Shown: positions 1 through 19,000 of the stretch, piece by piece
Position numbering within the stretch: the first letter of the stretch is position 1
Layout: each line of letters opens with the position of its first letter
NCBI GenBank assembly: GCA_038501785.1
Contig: JBAMJR010000040.1
Coordinates: 4,871,001-4,935,000, forward strand
Length of the DNA: 64,000 nucleotides
From: Myoxocephalus aenaeus
Taxonomy: Eukaryota > Chordata > Actinopteri > Perciformes > Cottidae
Reading direction: 5' to 3'
The notes under the pieces: model-generated
The model's database searches: none
Told to the model about the DNA's origin: nothing
What the model saw: the letters and a program-made list of their open reading frames with translations, nothing else
Translations under genes and position numbers: made by a program

Positions 1-5241
<5,241 letters not shown>

Positions 5242-5856
5242 GCTGACTGCTGCACACCACTTCTCAAGCTAGCCGAGACAAGGAACTACGCGTACACCCG
5301 TTTTTATATTTCAAAATAAATCAACACGTTTTTTAAATGTATGGGAATAGGGGTGGTTCTCTGAAAACTTAAATTAATACAGCATTTTGGGCCTGTGCAT
5401 TTATTTTTAATCATTGACATTTGTTTTTGTGTGTGTAATATGTATGTTACGAGTCTTGCGTTTGCGTGCCCTTACAGATTTACTGCAAAATATTTTATTT
5501 TGAAGACGAGATGTTTGACTTCCCGTTGTAGCCAAGCACGATGCTCTCGCTTCCGCCCGGGGACCGAGAAGAAGTTCTGAATACGCCTTTCAATAAGTAT
5601 ATTGATTGTTGATCGATGCAACAGCTGATTTAAAATGTAGGTCGACACATAATACAACTAGAGGAGAGGATCCCGGTACAGTTGACTCAACGGCTGATGT
5701 CTAAAATAACTTGCACGCATATAAAACTGCATTACCCACAATCCATTGCGAATGACGACGGTCCTGCTACTGCGCATGTCCGCGCTGGTTGTTGTCAGCG
5801 GTGGTTATGGAGATGCGATGGGTCTACGAGCTGTCAATAGTACTGTGATGTTCGCG
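5242..5856. promoter_or_regulatory. Shared LRRC47/CEP104 promoter and CEP104 noncoding exon 1
   Basis: The two genes diverge from this roughly 600-bp interval. CEP104 very likely starts with an untranslated exon ending at 5856 (CG|GTAAGAT donor), spliced to 7083. A TGCGCATGTCCGC element at 5771-5783 resembles an NRF1 site with two deviations. No TATA box is placed convincingly. The exact transcription starts cannot be read from sequence. Confidence 0.6.
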
Positions 5857-7082
5857 GTAAGATATATCTTAAATACTCGCAAGAAAACGTCTGTTTACTC
5901 CAAAACGTATACTGACACAATTTAGGAGACAGCAAATGACAGTTGTCAGGACAATTAACTGGCCAAAAATACATGTGAAATACAGCTAACGTCACTGAAG
6001 ACTAGCTACGCTGGCTGATTGAGTCGTTAACTGTTAGCTAGCATAATGCCCCCTCCAACAGGTTCAAGACGGTATAAGGGCTTCTCTGTCCTGCTCCTAA
6101 CTAAACCCCTACCCAAGGGGGTAGTGGCGCCACGTCCAGGGTAGTTTATTTAACTTGAACAGATGGGAGACAAACGCCAAACTGAATGCACTAAGCTGGC
6201 CGTTTAATATTTCCCGGTGTCACAATAAACCCTTCAACACATTTAAGCCTCTAGCATTCGCCATACTTACTGCGACGCGCACACATATTCAACACGTGCG
6301 TGATGAATTAAATACGATGTATATTGCTACCCAACCAAAGTTTGTTAGTACTATGTTATTTATTTATTGTAAAAGTATTAGGACTGAAATAAATACATGT
6401 ATTGTTTATATTCTGTTAAATAAAAAACTGTTTTGTATCATGTAATTGCTGAGCATCACGTGGTCAATGTCTAGTGACTAAACAGCTTTGGCTGTACATT
6501 ACATTTTGCCTCTCTCTATAAGCAATTTAGATGGACAGACTGCTTCGTCCTTTAGGGTATTCTTTAAACCTTGTTGGGTAAATTTAGCCGTAATGGTGCT
6601 CGTACAATTCCTAAGTTTAATAACTAACTGATGCTTAAAATATACTATTTTACTTAATTAACCTTGAGAAATATACACCTATGTTTCTCCCCCCAAAACA
6701 TTTCCATTCAGAAAAAGAAGCACAAAAACACTGGGTGTCTATAACTGGCAGAATTTGATCTGAGTTATCTGATCATATAATTAATAAACTGGACTGACCA
6801 TCTGACCAGATATTAAATGCCATTTTTCTGTCTTTAACAGTACAGTACTTAGTAATATATGGACACATTTCAGTCAGTAGAGAAAAAGAGGTGTGATACC
6901 CAGACGTAAAGAAGATGTAGTTTTTTTTTTTTTTTAAATACAATTCCAGGCATGTCGAATGAATAAATAGGTTGTGCAATCACCCTCAATATCATCTTTA
7001 CCTTCATCATTGTCGCTAATTAAAGTAGTTTGCTCTTTTCAAATATGAAATATAAGATGAACTTCTAATGTTTTTCTCTCAG
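5857..7082 (+). other. CEP104 first intron, no other feature seen
   Basis: AT-rich intron between the noncoding exon and the exon with the start codon. The acceptor is TTTTTCTCTCAG just before 7083. No repeat or second gene was recognised. Confidence 0.55.
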
Positions 7083-7093
7083 TGTCCAGAGGG

Positions 7094-10000
7094 ATGCCCC
7101 GGAAGATAGGATTCATGGTAGTCAACGCTTCAAGTCATGAGGACAACTTCAATGCTAAGGAGCTCATGGTCCATGCACCCACAGTCAATGGCTGGAGATC
7201 TAGCAGGTACATACTCAAAAACCTGATGTTTTGGTATAAGGAGAAAAGCTGAAGGTGTGGTCCGATTTGAAATATTTGGGAATCATGCTAGATTTGAGTA
7301 AAAAAACATGTAAAAGAGGTAGTATCAATTTCAACCTGGCTAACCTTGTGCATATGAGACCAAACCTAGGGTTTGAGAAAATCAAACATTTGGCTTTTGA
7401 TAAATGATCATCAGTAATAGGGATATAATGACAAATTGAGTAAAGTCTGGTAAGGTCAAGAAATGACATCACTTTATTATAATGCAGCCTCTAAAACCAG
7501 GAAAACTTACTACAAAATCTAAGCTGATATAGAGTCCCATTTACATTGAGGTGGACACTGAAATACTGATTAATGTGCACTGTCCTTGGTAAATATATAA
7601 ATACATATATGTTACCACAGCACTTTACTTTCAAAAACACGTCACATTTATTCAAGCAGCAGTTTTTCATTAATTTGGTAAACTTTCGTAAAGAAACTCA
7701 ACATTGTATGAATAAAATATTCCACAGGCTGTGCTCCTACCCTCAGCACATCACCCTCCAGCTGGTGGAGAGAAGTAGGGTGAGGAAATTGCAGCTGCTG
7801 GCTCACCAGTACCTGATCCCAGCCAAGGTGGAGTTCCACATTGGAGACTCCCTCCCTGAAACCAGCACCTCAGGGTTCCCTGGGCAGCTTCGCAGACTCG
7901 GGTAAGACTGCAGACTCAACCACTTTTTGTGTATTTTTTTACTAGAATTGCACATAAGGTGGATTTGGATGATACGGCATACACAAACCGTTTTATGCTG
8001 CCATGTTTACCTGTGTAACACAAGGTTGTTTTTACGTTCTTATTCTTAAATGATTCATGCTTTGTCTTGGTATTGGGTCCCAAAACACATGCATGTTAGT
8101 CATATGGAATATGCCAGCCAAGGTAGTGGCTCACAATTGGAATTGTTGCCCTACAAAATATCTAGTATGAATTATCCCGCAGGGATAAACAACATATCTG
8201 TACTTTAAATCATCACGGATTGAAAACATAGAAATGCATCCGAGTCTTGTATAAATCTCAGCAGAGGACTTGAACTGAAAAGCAACATTCGATCTCTCAG
8301 GTACGTGTCTTTGTCGGATAATGAGAAGACAGGCTTCAAAGCTCGGGAGCTAAAGTCCGTCCATCTAGACGCCATCGGAACGTATCTGAGAATAACCTTC
8401 CATCGGAACCATGTCAACCATTACAATCACCACAATCAGGTAGTCTGTTGGATGGTAACGATGCACCGACACCACCATTTCACTGCCTAGAACCTTTGTC
8501 TGATACAGTAGACTGATCCAAACTGTGAGTGTTGTTCTTCTTTGTTTCTGAGTTGTAAAAAAGACTTTTGGTTGATTTTTGCCTTCCAGAACTAATTAGG
8601 TTACATTAAAGAGAAATATACTTAAAAGTGTTTCAAATAAACTCACCAATAATAGCAGCTCTAGGCCCAACTTTTTCTTTCAAATATGGCTTTCATTTAG
8701 ATCATTTCAAGTCATTTATCGGCCATTTTTCTGGACTTTCCTTCCAGTATTTAAAACACATATAAGTCATTTTGTCTGGAAAAATCAAATTGCGTGTCTT
8801 ACTTATGACACATGTTTGAAAAGTCATTTCCCAATATCATCTAGCCAATTATACCCTCAACTTCATAAGCTTCATTTGCATTTTAAAGAGTGCATGCATG
8901 CAAACAATTAGTTGAATAATCATTTAGTTGTTTGACAGCAATTTTTTTTAAATATTTATCATGAGACATGGGTTTACTGGACATAATCAACCGCCCCAAA
9001 ATGCTATGCGACTCTTCAACTGTCCAATGGTGGACCTGGTGATGGCATACCTAATTGGGCTTTTTACAGAAATGTATCTTGATTTTGATTTAGAAATTAG
9101 TCTAAATTATTTCCGAATTTTAGTTTAGTGAGCATTGTTGAGTAAAAAAAAAAAAAGAACTGCTTATAGATTATGCTGTTTTAGGCTGATGTTCTTTACA
9201 AAAGCAGGACGATGCAGGATTGACACAAAATAATTATACAAAAAAATAGCTCATCAACAGTCTTATCCTTTAAACTGGGGCAAAGTAATTCTTCTATTAA
9301 CATCCGACTCACCCATTTATCGTATGCATTGACTTTTGATTTTCTCTCGCAGTTCGGTTTAACCATCTCACCGACATCTGTTTTCTGTTTATGATTTCAG
9401 GTTGCTTTGGTTGCCATTAATGTTCTGGGAGATTCTTTGGATGGCGACGCTGTTAGCACAATTGTAAGTTCTCTTCAACCGCCACCCATCACTGTACTTA
9501 CATCTGCACAGCACTAGGTGGGGCTGTCGTGCTGTTTTCTTTTTTAGACATTGTTGTGCTGTCATCAGTCACTTAGAATAGGGTTGATTGACGTTTCCTC
9601 ATCCATCCACTGACATTGCAGGCACGATGACAGTTTGAACTTTTGGCATGTTAATAATTTTTCCTCGCATATCGTATAGGATAATTTTTTTCCTCGTACT
9701 ACCTCTGTGTTCTCTATTTTTTCCTGTTATGATGCTATTTGCTCTGTGCAACGTTGTACATGTTTAATTATGTTTGCCATAATACAAAGTAGCAAAACAA
9801 ATGAAGGAGATAACAAGGATACACTGGATTGTATGGGTGTCTCATGTAGTATGTATTTGTACTGACTGATCCAAAGACACTGTATAGGTGTGTCTACGTT
9901 AGGGCTGGGCGGTATGGCCAAAAATTCATATCACGGTATTTTGTAAGATTCTGGCGGTTTCACGGTATATCACGGTATTTTTTTTCCGAATAAACACATT

Positions 10001-13000
10001 AATTTATTGACGCCGAAAAGGACCGCCGCCGCCATCGTTCTTCACCACGCGCTCGCAACTGGCCGGCAGCTGTTTGTACGTTGGTACATAGGTTGTGTTA
10101 GGAAGCTAAACCTGGAGGGATTTAGGACCCAGGGGAATGTACTTAAAGCCTAATTCATGCTTCTCCGTCCTGACGGAGTCGTTGAGCATTCGAAGTTCTG
10201 CGTCGAGGGTCCGCGTTGCTCTGCAATTAACCGCCATGCCGCCAGGGGGGTGTGCCTGTGTGGCCGTGTTTTGCGCGATTTCTCGCCATGAGTTTAATGT
10301 CATTTTGCAGTCTTTGTAGTCCCTCGAAGAAAAGTTATAAAGGTGGTCGTATTTCCTGACCTCCTCGATGATTCGTTCTTCTGTTTGGTCCATTGTTACT
10401 ACCGGTCTACAAGAACTTTAAAAATAGCGGTGTAGGAAGACAAACCGGAAAGAGCAACCGCCGGAAATTACGTTCTGAGCGGACCAATCACAGCGTTGCG
10501 GTCCGCGTCAACGCGACGCGTAGTTAGGATTTTTTGGAGGTGCGCGTCAGGCTACGGCGTAGGGGTCTGCGTCGACGCGTAAGCTACGGCGTAGGTACGC
10601 CGTCGACCTGACGGAGAAGCACGAATTAGGCTTAACTCATATCCCTTCATACTAGTGGCGCATGCGCAGCCGTAAAGACTATTGTCATTCTTCGGCAGGC
10701 AGCAACATTTAATGTTTACAGTCACAGCTGCGTGTCCAGCGGTCTGAGCTACTTACCTCTCACGGATAGAGGTTGACTTATGGTTTCAAAGAAATGACAG
10801 CAACAAAATGCATTCTGGGTAAAGCCCGCCCACTCAGCCGCACAGGAAGAGACTTCTTCCTGCACATGAAGAGTCTTCCTGTGTGGGCGGGCATTTTAGC
10901 GAAGTAATTTACCCAGCATGCACTTTGGCGATGTCATTTCTTTACAAACCATAAGTCAAGTGAGTCTCCATGAGAGGTAACTAGCGCCGTCCGCTGCTCA
11001 TTCTGTTTAAAGCTGTGAATGTTAAATGTTGTTGCCTGCCAAAAAGCGGCGACTGGTATGACGGTATGTCAGAAATTCATACCGTACGCAAATCCGAAAC
11101 CGGTGTACCGCACAGCCCTAGTTTACGTGCACACTTGTTTACCTGAATGGCTTGTGTGTGTGTGTGTAGCTGCATGTATACGTGTCAGGAATGTAGTAAT
11201 GAGACACAAAGGGAGGGCAGTATGTAATCACACAGGAGGCCTTTAGTTAGCCAGTGTAATCAGATAGTCCCGCAGACAGACAGGTCCTGGAGCAGAGAGA
11301 GCACCTTAAAACACACACACCCACGGGCACAGGCACAGAGACGTGGAAAGACAGGGACACACATTTGCAGAGATTCCAGTGAACAGGCTGTGCATTGTTG
11401 CTCCGCTAATCCGACTCTGAGCACCTCCACCATCTTGCCCCCGGAGGGTCGGTTAGATCTTGTTCTCTTATATCTGTTCATGTGAGTGGAAGTTGTGTTT
11501 GTGCCGTCGAGGGACGTGGATGAAAAGAGGAATCTTGTTTAAGTTTGTACCGCTTTAAAAGTGTTGGTTCATCCAAATTATGAAGAACCACAACACCTTC
11601 TCACTTACCTCTAGGGGGTATCTAGCCATGCAGATCTGTCTTTGCACTCCGATGTAATGAAGGTGAATGGGATTGTGTTCATGGGGCTCACATGTGATGG
11701 TTGATGGTAAACAGAAGCCTTTTCCCTGTCACAGAGATGCTGAAGCTGATCCTTTATAGCCTCCAGTAACTCTCCATCATACTGTCCCTCCTTTAAATGA
11801 TGCTGATGAAGTGTAATCTGATTTTCATTTAGATCTTTTTCCTCTTGGTTTGTTGGTTTTCCTGGTGTTTACATATTGCCGCCCTAAAGAGCAGTGTGGA
11901 CAGGCATTTGACACAGCAGACATTTTGACTTGCCGTAGCAGGAAAAGCACAGGTGTCACTATTAGCACTACCGATGGCTCTGTTGTATATGCGAGTGTTA
12001 TGGTAAGCCGTGACAGCGTGAAGGTGAGCCAGCATACACAATACCAGGACCCGGAAGCAGCTAAATGGAATTCTGCCGTCAGTTAATTATTTACACTTGT
12101 GCTTTTCATATTCCAACATGTCACGATGTGCTCGAGCAAAAAAGGTCTAGACCTGACCGTCGTGATGGTGTAATTCTTTTTTTTTTTTAAATACTCTTTA
12201 TTTTTTAAAGAATGATGATCCCATACAGCAGTTACTTCTCATAAAAGAAAGACAAAGAGATGTATCAAACAACTTTGTCATTGCTACTGTATATCCATCC
12301 ATTAGGTTAGTTATAGGTTAGAGGGCAGGGTTTAAGTTGAGGGTCACCTTAATTAAAGATAATGGGATTAGAAGAGAATTATCAGGTCTTCCTGAGCACA
12401 GTGATACAAGAGTATGAATGTATAAATGCACGTGTGTGTCATTTTCCCCATCTGTTTACCCCCAGCCAAGCAGAGAGCAGCTGATCGAACACTACCTCAA
12501 CAGTACCCAGCTGGAAGCCGCCTTGGACACGACCTTCATGGGGTGAGGCTAGGCCATTGAACTCTGTTTCTTTGTCTTGTGACAATAACATTGTTCAACA
12601 AAGCCATTTAGTCTGGAAGCTAACCAATAAGGCATTCAAGGTCACACGCATTTGAAGAAAATGCAGGTGGCGGCCCGCACAAAGAGGAAAACATATTTCG
12701 AAATATTCCTCCTTTTTTTATTCTAATACATCAACCCCCAAGGGACGTTTCACCTCAGGGTCTCACTCCTTGGGGGTCGATCCATGTGTTTCCTCTTTGA
12801 TCAGGATTTGCACAATACTGAGCCCATTTCACTGATAATGACACGTTTTCTAATCTACTCTGGCATCACCTCAAGTGAATTTAGACACTAAATCAGCTGT
12901 TCTGTTCTGGAGATTCAGCATGTTTCACAAGTGTAACAAGCTCAGACCAGACGTGCGTAAAGAAATGTTTCAGTTTGTGGTTTTTGTGTCCTGTTTTGCA

Positions 13001-16000
13001 CCCAGTAAATGTGAGTCCACCTCCCCCTTGGACGACCTGGCCTTCGACATGTACCAGGACCCTGAAGTTGCCCACATCATCCGACTCCTGGACCAAAAGA
13101 AGCACGACATGGTCCAGCAGGAGAAATACGAGCAGGCCAAGAATCTGAAGCAGGCCATCGCAGACCTGCAGAAGGTACCGTGGCTGCCGGGAGGGGCAGA
13201 CTGGGGGGGAGGGGCTACAACACATTGACAACCAATATTTGCTCACATTATGCACAACAATTAACAAGGATGTGCTCTCTCTATTAATGAATTACTCTCA
13301 GTCTGAAGAAGTCTTAAATGGCCTGCAATGATTTAAAAGGGCTTAAATACAGTTCTAAGTATAAGTTAAGCTAACCTGAACTAATCGCCTACCGGCTCGT
13401 GCTCTATACTGACCGCATAGATGGGAGAATGGTCTCAATTTGGTCCTGTATTTCTCGGCAATAAAAGCCAATAAGTACTTTTTACAAACTATTCCTTTTA
13501 GCCACTTATATTGCAGATTTTACGTCAAGTTATTTTGGCATTTTAAGGTTGGAACTCAGTATTTAGACGGACAGACAGTTGCACTGTGTTAATGGGGTTT
13601 GGAGAATCCGCCTTTGTTTCAGTACAAACAAGTAGTGCGTGAGCACACAGACACGCATAAGCACACATGTGCTAAATATCCCTGGTTACTGGAAGTATTT
13701 CTTTCCAGCAAAAGGCAGAAGATTTAAAAAAAATAACACCCATTCCTACTCCCAGTATGCATTCTGGACCGGTGGGGGATGAATAATAATAAAATATGAT
13801 CATATCCCTTTTGCATTTTTAAATGCAGAACTTTTTCTTTTAGTGGAATGTTTTGACATTTTGACTACTTTTCTCCACTAAAGAATCTGAATTCTTCTTC
13901 CACCACTGTTCTTGACTCCTTTAAGCCGTGATATCTTAATTGGTTTTTGACCGTTCTCTGCAAACTATGACCAAATCTATCGTGGTATGTAAATAAATTC
14001 AGGTGCAGGAATTATCCTCTAGCCACTGCTACTGAAGTAATATAAGTCATTTCTCTCTTGTAAATCTCAACTTTGTGAGGCCTGTGATACTTTTACATTG
14101 TGTTATTTCACCACTGTTGGTAACCGTAGTTGTTAAACATTGTTCAGATTCTTGTTACTGACCTCCTTTGTATACAGTGTTACCATGCTGACCATGAATT
14201 CTTAATAAGTTCAACAGCTGCAGTGATGGTCCTCTGGTACTGTCTCTCCCATTCCCAACCACAAGCCTTTCTGTAACCAGATAACCCACACAGAGACAGA
14301 CACACACACACAGACACACACATACCTTGTTAGCGTGGCATATTAACATTGCAGACAACGCAGTTGTCAAGGTAGTCATGCGGCAAATCCCTTGTCATCG
14401 CACCTTCAGGTGTCAGAGGATGTTTTTTTTGGGGCGTTCCATGATGTCTACAAGCACATGACAGTTGTCATGTTTATTGCACCGCTTGGTTTAGTCCAAA
14501 AGAGTAAAGAATCACAAAGTGTTGATGTTCAGGCTGTGTCTATTGGCACCTGGTTAGCAACGTATACAGTTTCATGTCATTTCCTGACTTCCTGGAAGTT
14601 GTGGTCAAATTTTCCAGCCCATAAATATTAGTGATTCACCATGTGGCACACTTACTGTTACGTGCCACTGTATTATTATTATTATTATAACCCAGCTTCG
14701 GTTGGGTTTAAAGGATGATTCTGGATGATTGCAATCTTGGTCTTATTTGTGTAGTTTGGGCCAATGTTTCTATTGGTTATCATAACACTGTGCTCGCCAA
14801 AGTAATTGCTTAAATTGCTCTGGGAACACAGAACATTAGAAAAATCTGGTCCAAGGCATAAAAAAACACGAGCCTTTATACGATCAGACAGGTTGTAAAC
14901 AAGCTGACGATTAAGCAAGAGTATCTAAGTCCCTTTACTCAGAGATGAAACTGAGAGTGAGCGCACCTGCAATTGTTGTAAATAATTGCAGGTGCGCACA
15001 GGAAAACTGAGAAAACTACAGAAAACTACAGAGAGTGAATTAGGTGGAAGTTGAACCAGGAAGTAATGTCACTACAATCCCAGATCTCAGTATGGTGAGT
15101 ACAATGGTATCGTTACCAACAAGCATGAAAATAAGATTAAAGTTGTAATAAACTGGAGTAACCCATTAAAAAAACACCACGCCAAGAACAACACCAGAGC
15201 AGATGGAATTGTATTTAAGATCAGCACCAAAGCAATGCGCATCAACGGTGTCTTTCCAAGTGTGAAAATATTGATTTGTGTTTCTAAGTGTAGTAGATAT
15301 ATCAGCAGGAGCTCTACTTTCACCTCTAAGAAAAGTGTAGAGAATGGAAAACAATCCCTAAAACTGTCAGCACTACTACATAAAGATAGCAAATATCCAA
15401 TAGACTTTTGGTCAATCTCGGCACACACTGACATAAATCCAAGCCCCGATGAGACCATGAATACCATACAATAGACCTGCTGCCATGTTTACCTGTGTAA
15501 ACGTACAGCAAAGGGTCCGTCGGTCATAGCAGGGCTGTTTTTACCTCTCCAGGTGGGTGAGCGTTTGGCTCGATATGATGTGGAGAAGCGATGTGCGATC
15601 GAAAAGGAAGACTATGACCTAGCGAAGAAGAAGAAGGAGCTGATGGAAGAGTACAGGAGGAGCGTCTACCAGCAGCTCGAGGTCCACAACCTGCTGGACA
15701 TGGCAATGGTCAGTCTCCAACCTCGGATGGCAGCTCTTCACCTGTTCACACTGTTTGCGTGATGGAAAAGATAACTTTTTGAATGTGTTTATTGTTGTTT
15801 ATTGTGTTGGTGTTCATGAGTTATTCTGCCTCAACTGAATCCTGTTCTATCCCTCCACCACGTACCAGATCACACGGGCCGCAGATTTCGCCTCAGCCCA
15901 GGATCCTCCCGCCCTTCTGCCTTCTCCGGGTCGCCGTTCAGTCCCCACTAAGGCCCTTGTGTCCACAGACGCATTCAGGGACCCTCCTCAGAACCAACAG

Positions 16001-19000
16001 TCAGACACAGAAACTGTTGTGGCCAAACCGAGCACCCAACCCGACACACCGTGCACCCTTGCTGCTGTACCCAAGATAGACGTAAGGGAAACTTTAACAA
16101 ATTATTGCAGCACATCACAACATCTTCACTCAGACACTTAAGAACCGTAACAACTTGTCTATATTATAATATTTGTTGAAGACAATATGGATTGTAGTCT
16201 TTACGGCTGTACCAGTAGCTCGTTCTGCCTGGATTCCTTTATTGTTGTAAAAATAACCGAGCCTACTGGAGCGCCTTGGGAACATGTCCCCTGCCGTAAG
16301 CCGCTGTAGCGTTGGAACACGGAGCACACAGGGAGATTATGACCAGCGGGGGCTTTTATGCTTTACTCACCACCTACCAAGACTGGTCCTACTTCAGGTT
16401 TGGGTTTCACTATTTAATTAAAAGCGTGCAACAGTTGGCTGACTCCGGCGGCTGCCAACCTGGCCTCAAGGCAGGGCTTTGAGCCTTGTACGAGGCAGCA
16501 GGGTGCCAGTTGGCCTCGGGGGACATAGGTTAGGCTTTGTATAGGTGGGGGTTAAACGTTCATTGTCACCATGATGTTGAGTGATTGACCTATTCAGTAT
16601 TCAAACGCAAGTGAGAGTGAGTTAAAAAAAAGTGTGGATGGTGTATAATGTAAATATCTTTCGATACCAACGTTGTCTTGTGCCGGTAGGTTACCTGTGT
16701 GCCTTATGATGAGAGGCCGCTACCAGCCTTCCAGAGGAAAGAGCGGCCCGCAGAGGCCACTCTGAGCCCTGAAGAGCAGTACTCCCCCCAACCTGATGCT
16801 CAAAGGACTCCACACAGCCCCGAGATAAGCGGAGAGCCAGAGCCCCTGACGGAGAAGGCCCAGAGAGACGCTGGCCTTCCACTAGAGGTCTATGGAGAAA
16901 GCCTGGTAAGGAAATAAGGTGGAACCACTTGGCTTGCTGAGCTAAACAAGTGTTTTTATTTCTACTTCTACATGCATTAAATTCAGTTTATTTTGTATAG
17001 CCCAAAATCACAAATGACTAATTTGCCTCGGAGGACACATACGACATCCCACTCCCAGGACCTCACATCGGATCAGGAACCCCCCCCCCCCCCAAAAAAA
17101 AACAGAAAAAAGAATTAGAGTTAGTAATGTGCATTGAAGAGACATGAATTCATCCAGAAGGAGAGAGAGAATAGGAGAGAGTAGCTCAGTGTATCATGTC
17201 CCCCAGCAGTCTAGGCCTATAGCAGCATATCTAGGGGCTGGACCCGGGAAAACCTGAGCCAGCCCTAACTATAAGCCTGAAACAGCCCTAACTATAAGCG
17301 CTGTCAAAGACGAAAGTCTTAAGTCTACTCTTAAATGAGGTGACTGTGTCTGCCCCACGGACTGAAAGTGGAAGCTGGTTCGACAGAAGAGGAGCTTGAT
17401 AACTGAAGGCTCTGGCTCCCATCCTGCTTTTTAAGACTCTAGGAACCACAAGTAGCGCCGCATTCAGTGAGCGCAGCTCTCTAGTGGGGTAATATGGTAC
17501 TACAAGCTCCTTAAGATATGATGGTGCATCACCAATTAAGGCTTTGTAGGTGAGGAGAAGGATTTTAGATTCTTGATTTTACAGGGAGCCAGTGCAGAGC
17601 AGCTAATACAAGATAATGTGATCTTTTTTCTTAGTTTTTGTTAGTACATGAGCTGCAGCTTTCTGGATCAAATGGAGAGATTTAAGAGACTCATTAGAGC
17701 AGCCTGATAATAAGGAGTTACAGTAATGCAGTCTTGAAGTAACAAATGCGTGAATCAATTTTTCTGCATCGCTTTGGGACAAGATGTGCCTGATTTTTTT
17801 TAAATGTTACGTCGGTGAAAAAAGGCAGTCCTTGAGATTTTTTTACGTGGGAGTTAAAGGACAAGTCCTGGTCAAAGATAACTCTGAGATTCTTTACGGT
17901 GGTGGTGGATGGCAGAGCAATGCCATCAAGATAAACTATATCATCAGATAGTTGATTTCTGAGGTGTTCTGGGCCGAGTAAAATAAGTAAAACTTCAGTC
18001 TTGTCCGAGTTCAACATCAGGACATTGCAGGTCATCCAGGTTTTTTATGTCTTTAAGACATGCTTGAAGTTTAGCGACCTGGTGGATTTCATCTGGCTTG
18101 AACGATATATATAATTGAGTATCATCGGCATAACAACTCAAGGTTATGGAGTGTTTTCTGATAATATTGCCTAAAGGAATCATATATAAGGTGAATAAAA
18201 TTGGTCCAAGCACAGAACCTTGTGGAACTCCATGACTAACGTTGGTGGTCATCGAGGCTTCGTCGTTTACAAATACAAAATGAGATCGATTTGATAAATA
18301 GGACTTAAACCAGCTTAGTGCTGTACCTTTAATACCAATCGACTGGTCTAGTCTCTGTAATAAGATGTCATGGTCAATGGTGTCGAATGCTGCACTAAGG
18401 TCTAACAAGACAAGTACAGAGACAAGTCCCCTATCTGATGCAACTATAAGGTCATTAGTAATTGTCACCAGTGCTGTCTCTGTGCTATGATGCTTTCTAA
18501 ATCCTGACTGAAACTCCTCAAATAAACTATTGTTATTTAAAAGACACACAACAGATTTGCGACTACTTTCTCAAGGATCTTAGAGAGGAAGGGAAGGTTA
18601 GAGATAGGTCTGTAGTTAGCCAACAGATAATTAACAAGATGTTGCAGTGCAGAAATATCAAAGATATGTTTGAAGGTACTTAGAAAAAGTTTGTTCACCA
18701 GAGAGATGAAGAATTATAATTATATATTTACCCGTACCAAAGAAACTAAGATTAACTCTTTTTTTGGTGCTCTTTTTGGGGTTTCCATCAACCCCTGAGC
18801 TCTGTAGCTCATTCCAAATCCTTGATCCATTGATAATCTAAGAAGTTTTGATTAGCACAGCTTTAAGGGATCCTGTTCAAAAATGTGTATGTTCATTTAC
18901 ATATTTTGGCAGATATACAAGTTTGTAATACATGATATCTATACAGTTCACAGCGTAAATGCAAATCTCTATCCACATGTGCTGTAATACCCATTTAACG

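Larger units (their letters stand above)
9900..11120. mobile_element. hAT-like DNA transposon copy in CEP104 intron
   Basis: Ends TAGGGCTGGGCGGTA (9900) and TACCGCACAGCCCTA (to 11120) are imperfect inverted repeats. The flanks are GTCTACGT (9892-9899) and GTTTACGT (11121-11128), an 8-bp duplication with one mismatch, fitting hAT. CACGGTAT-type motifs repeat near the left end. The body is split by a nested Harbinger-type element (10147-10632) and contains a large foldback (10695-11039). No hAT transposase is seen. Confidence 0.8.

Noticed and set aside
5790..5825. RFX X-box for CEP104 (GGTTATGGAGAT near the exon 1 end)
   Set aside because: A ciliary gene could have one, but the sequence lacks the second half and the spacing of a true X-box.
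5242..7093. SMIM1, a neighbour of LRRC47 and CEP104 in human
   Set aside because: No frame with its transmembrane C-terminus was found here or in the flanking introns.
15087..15467. 126-aa hydrophobic minus-strand frame
   Set aside because: No homology, no splice or promoter signals, and it lies in a CEP104 intron; probably chance.
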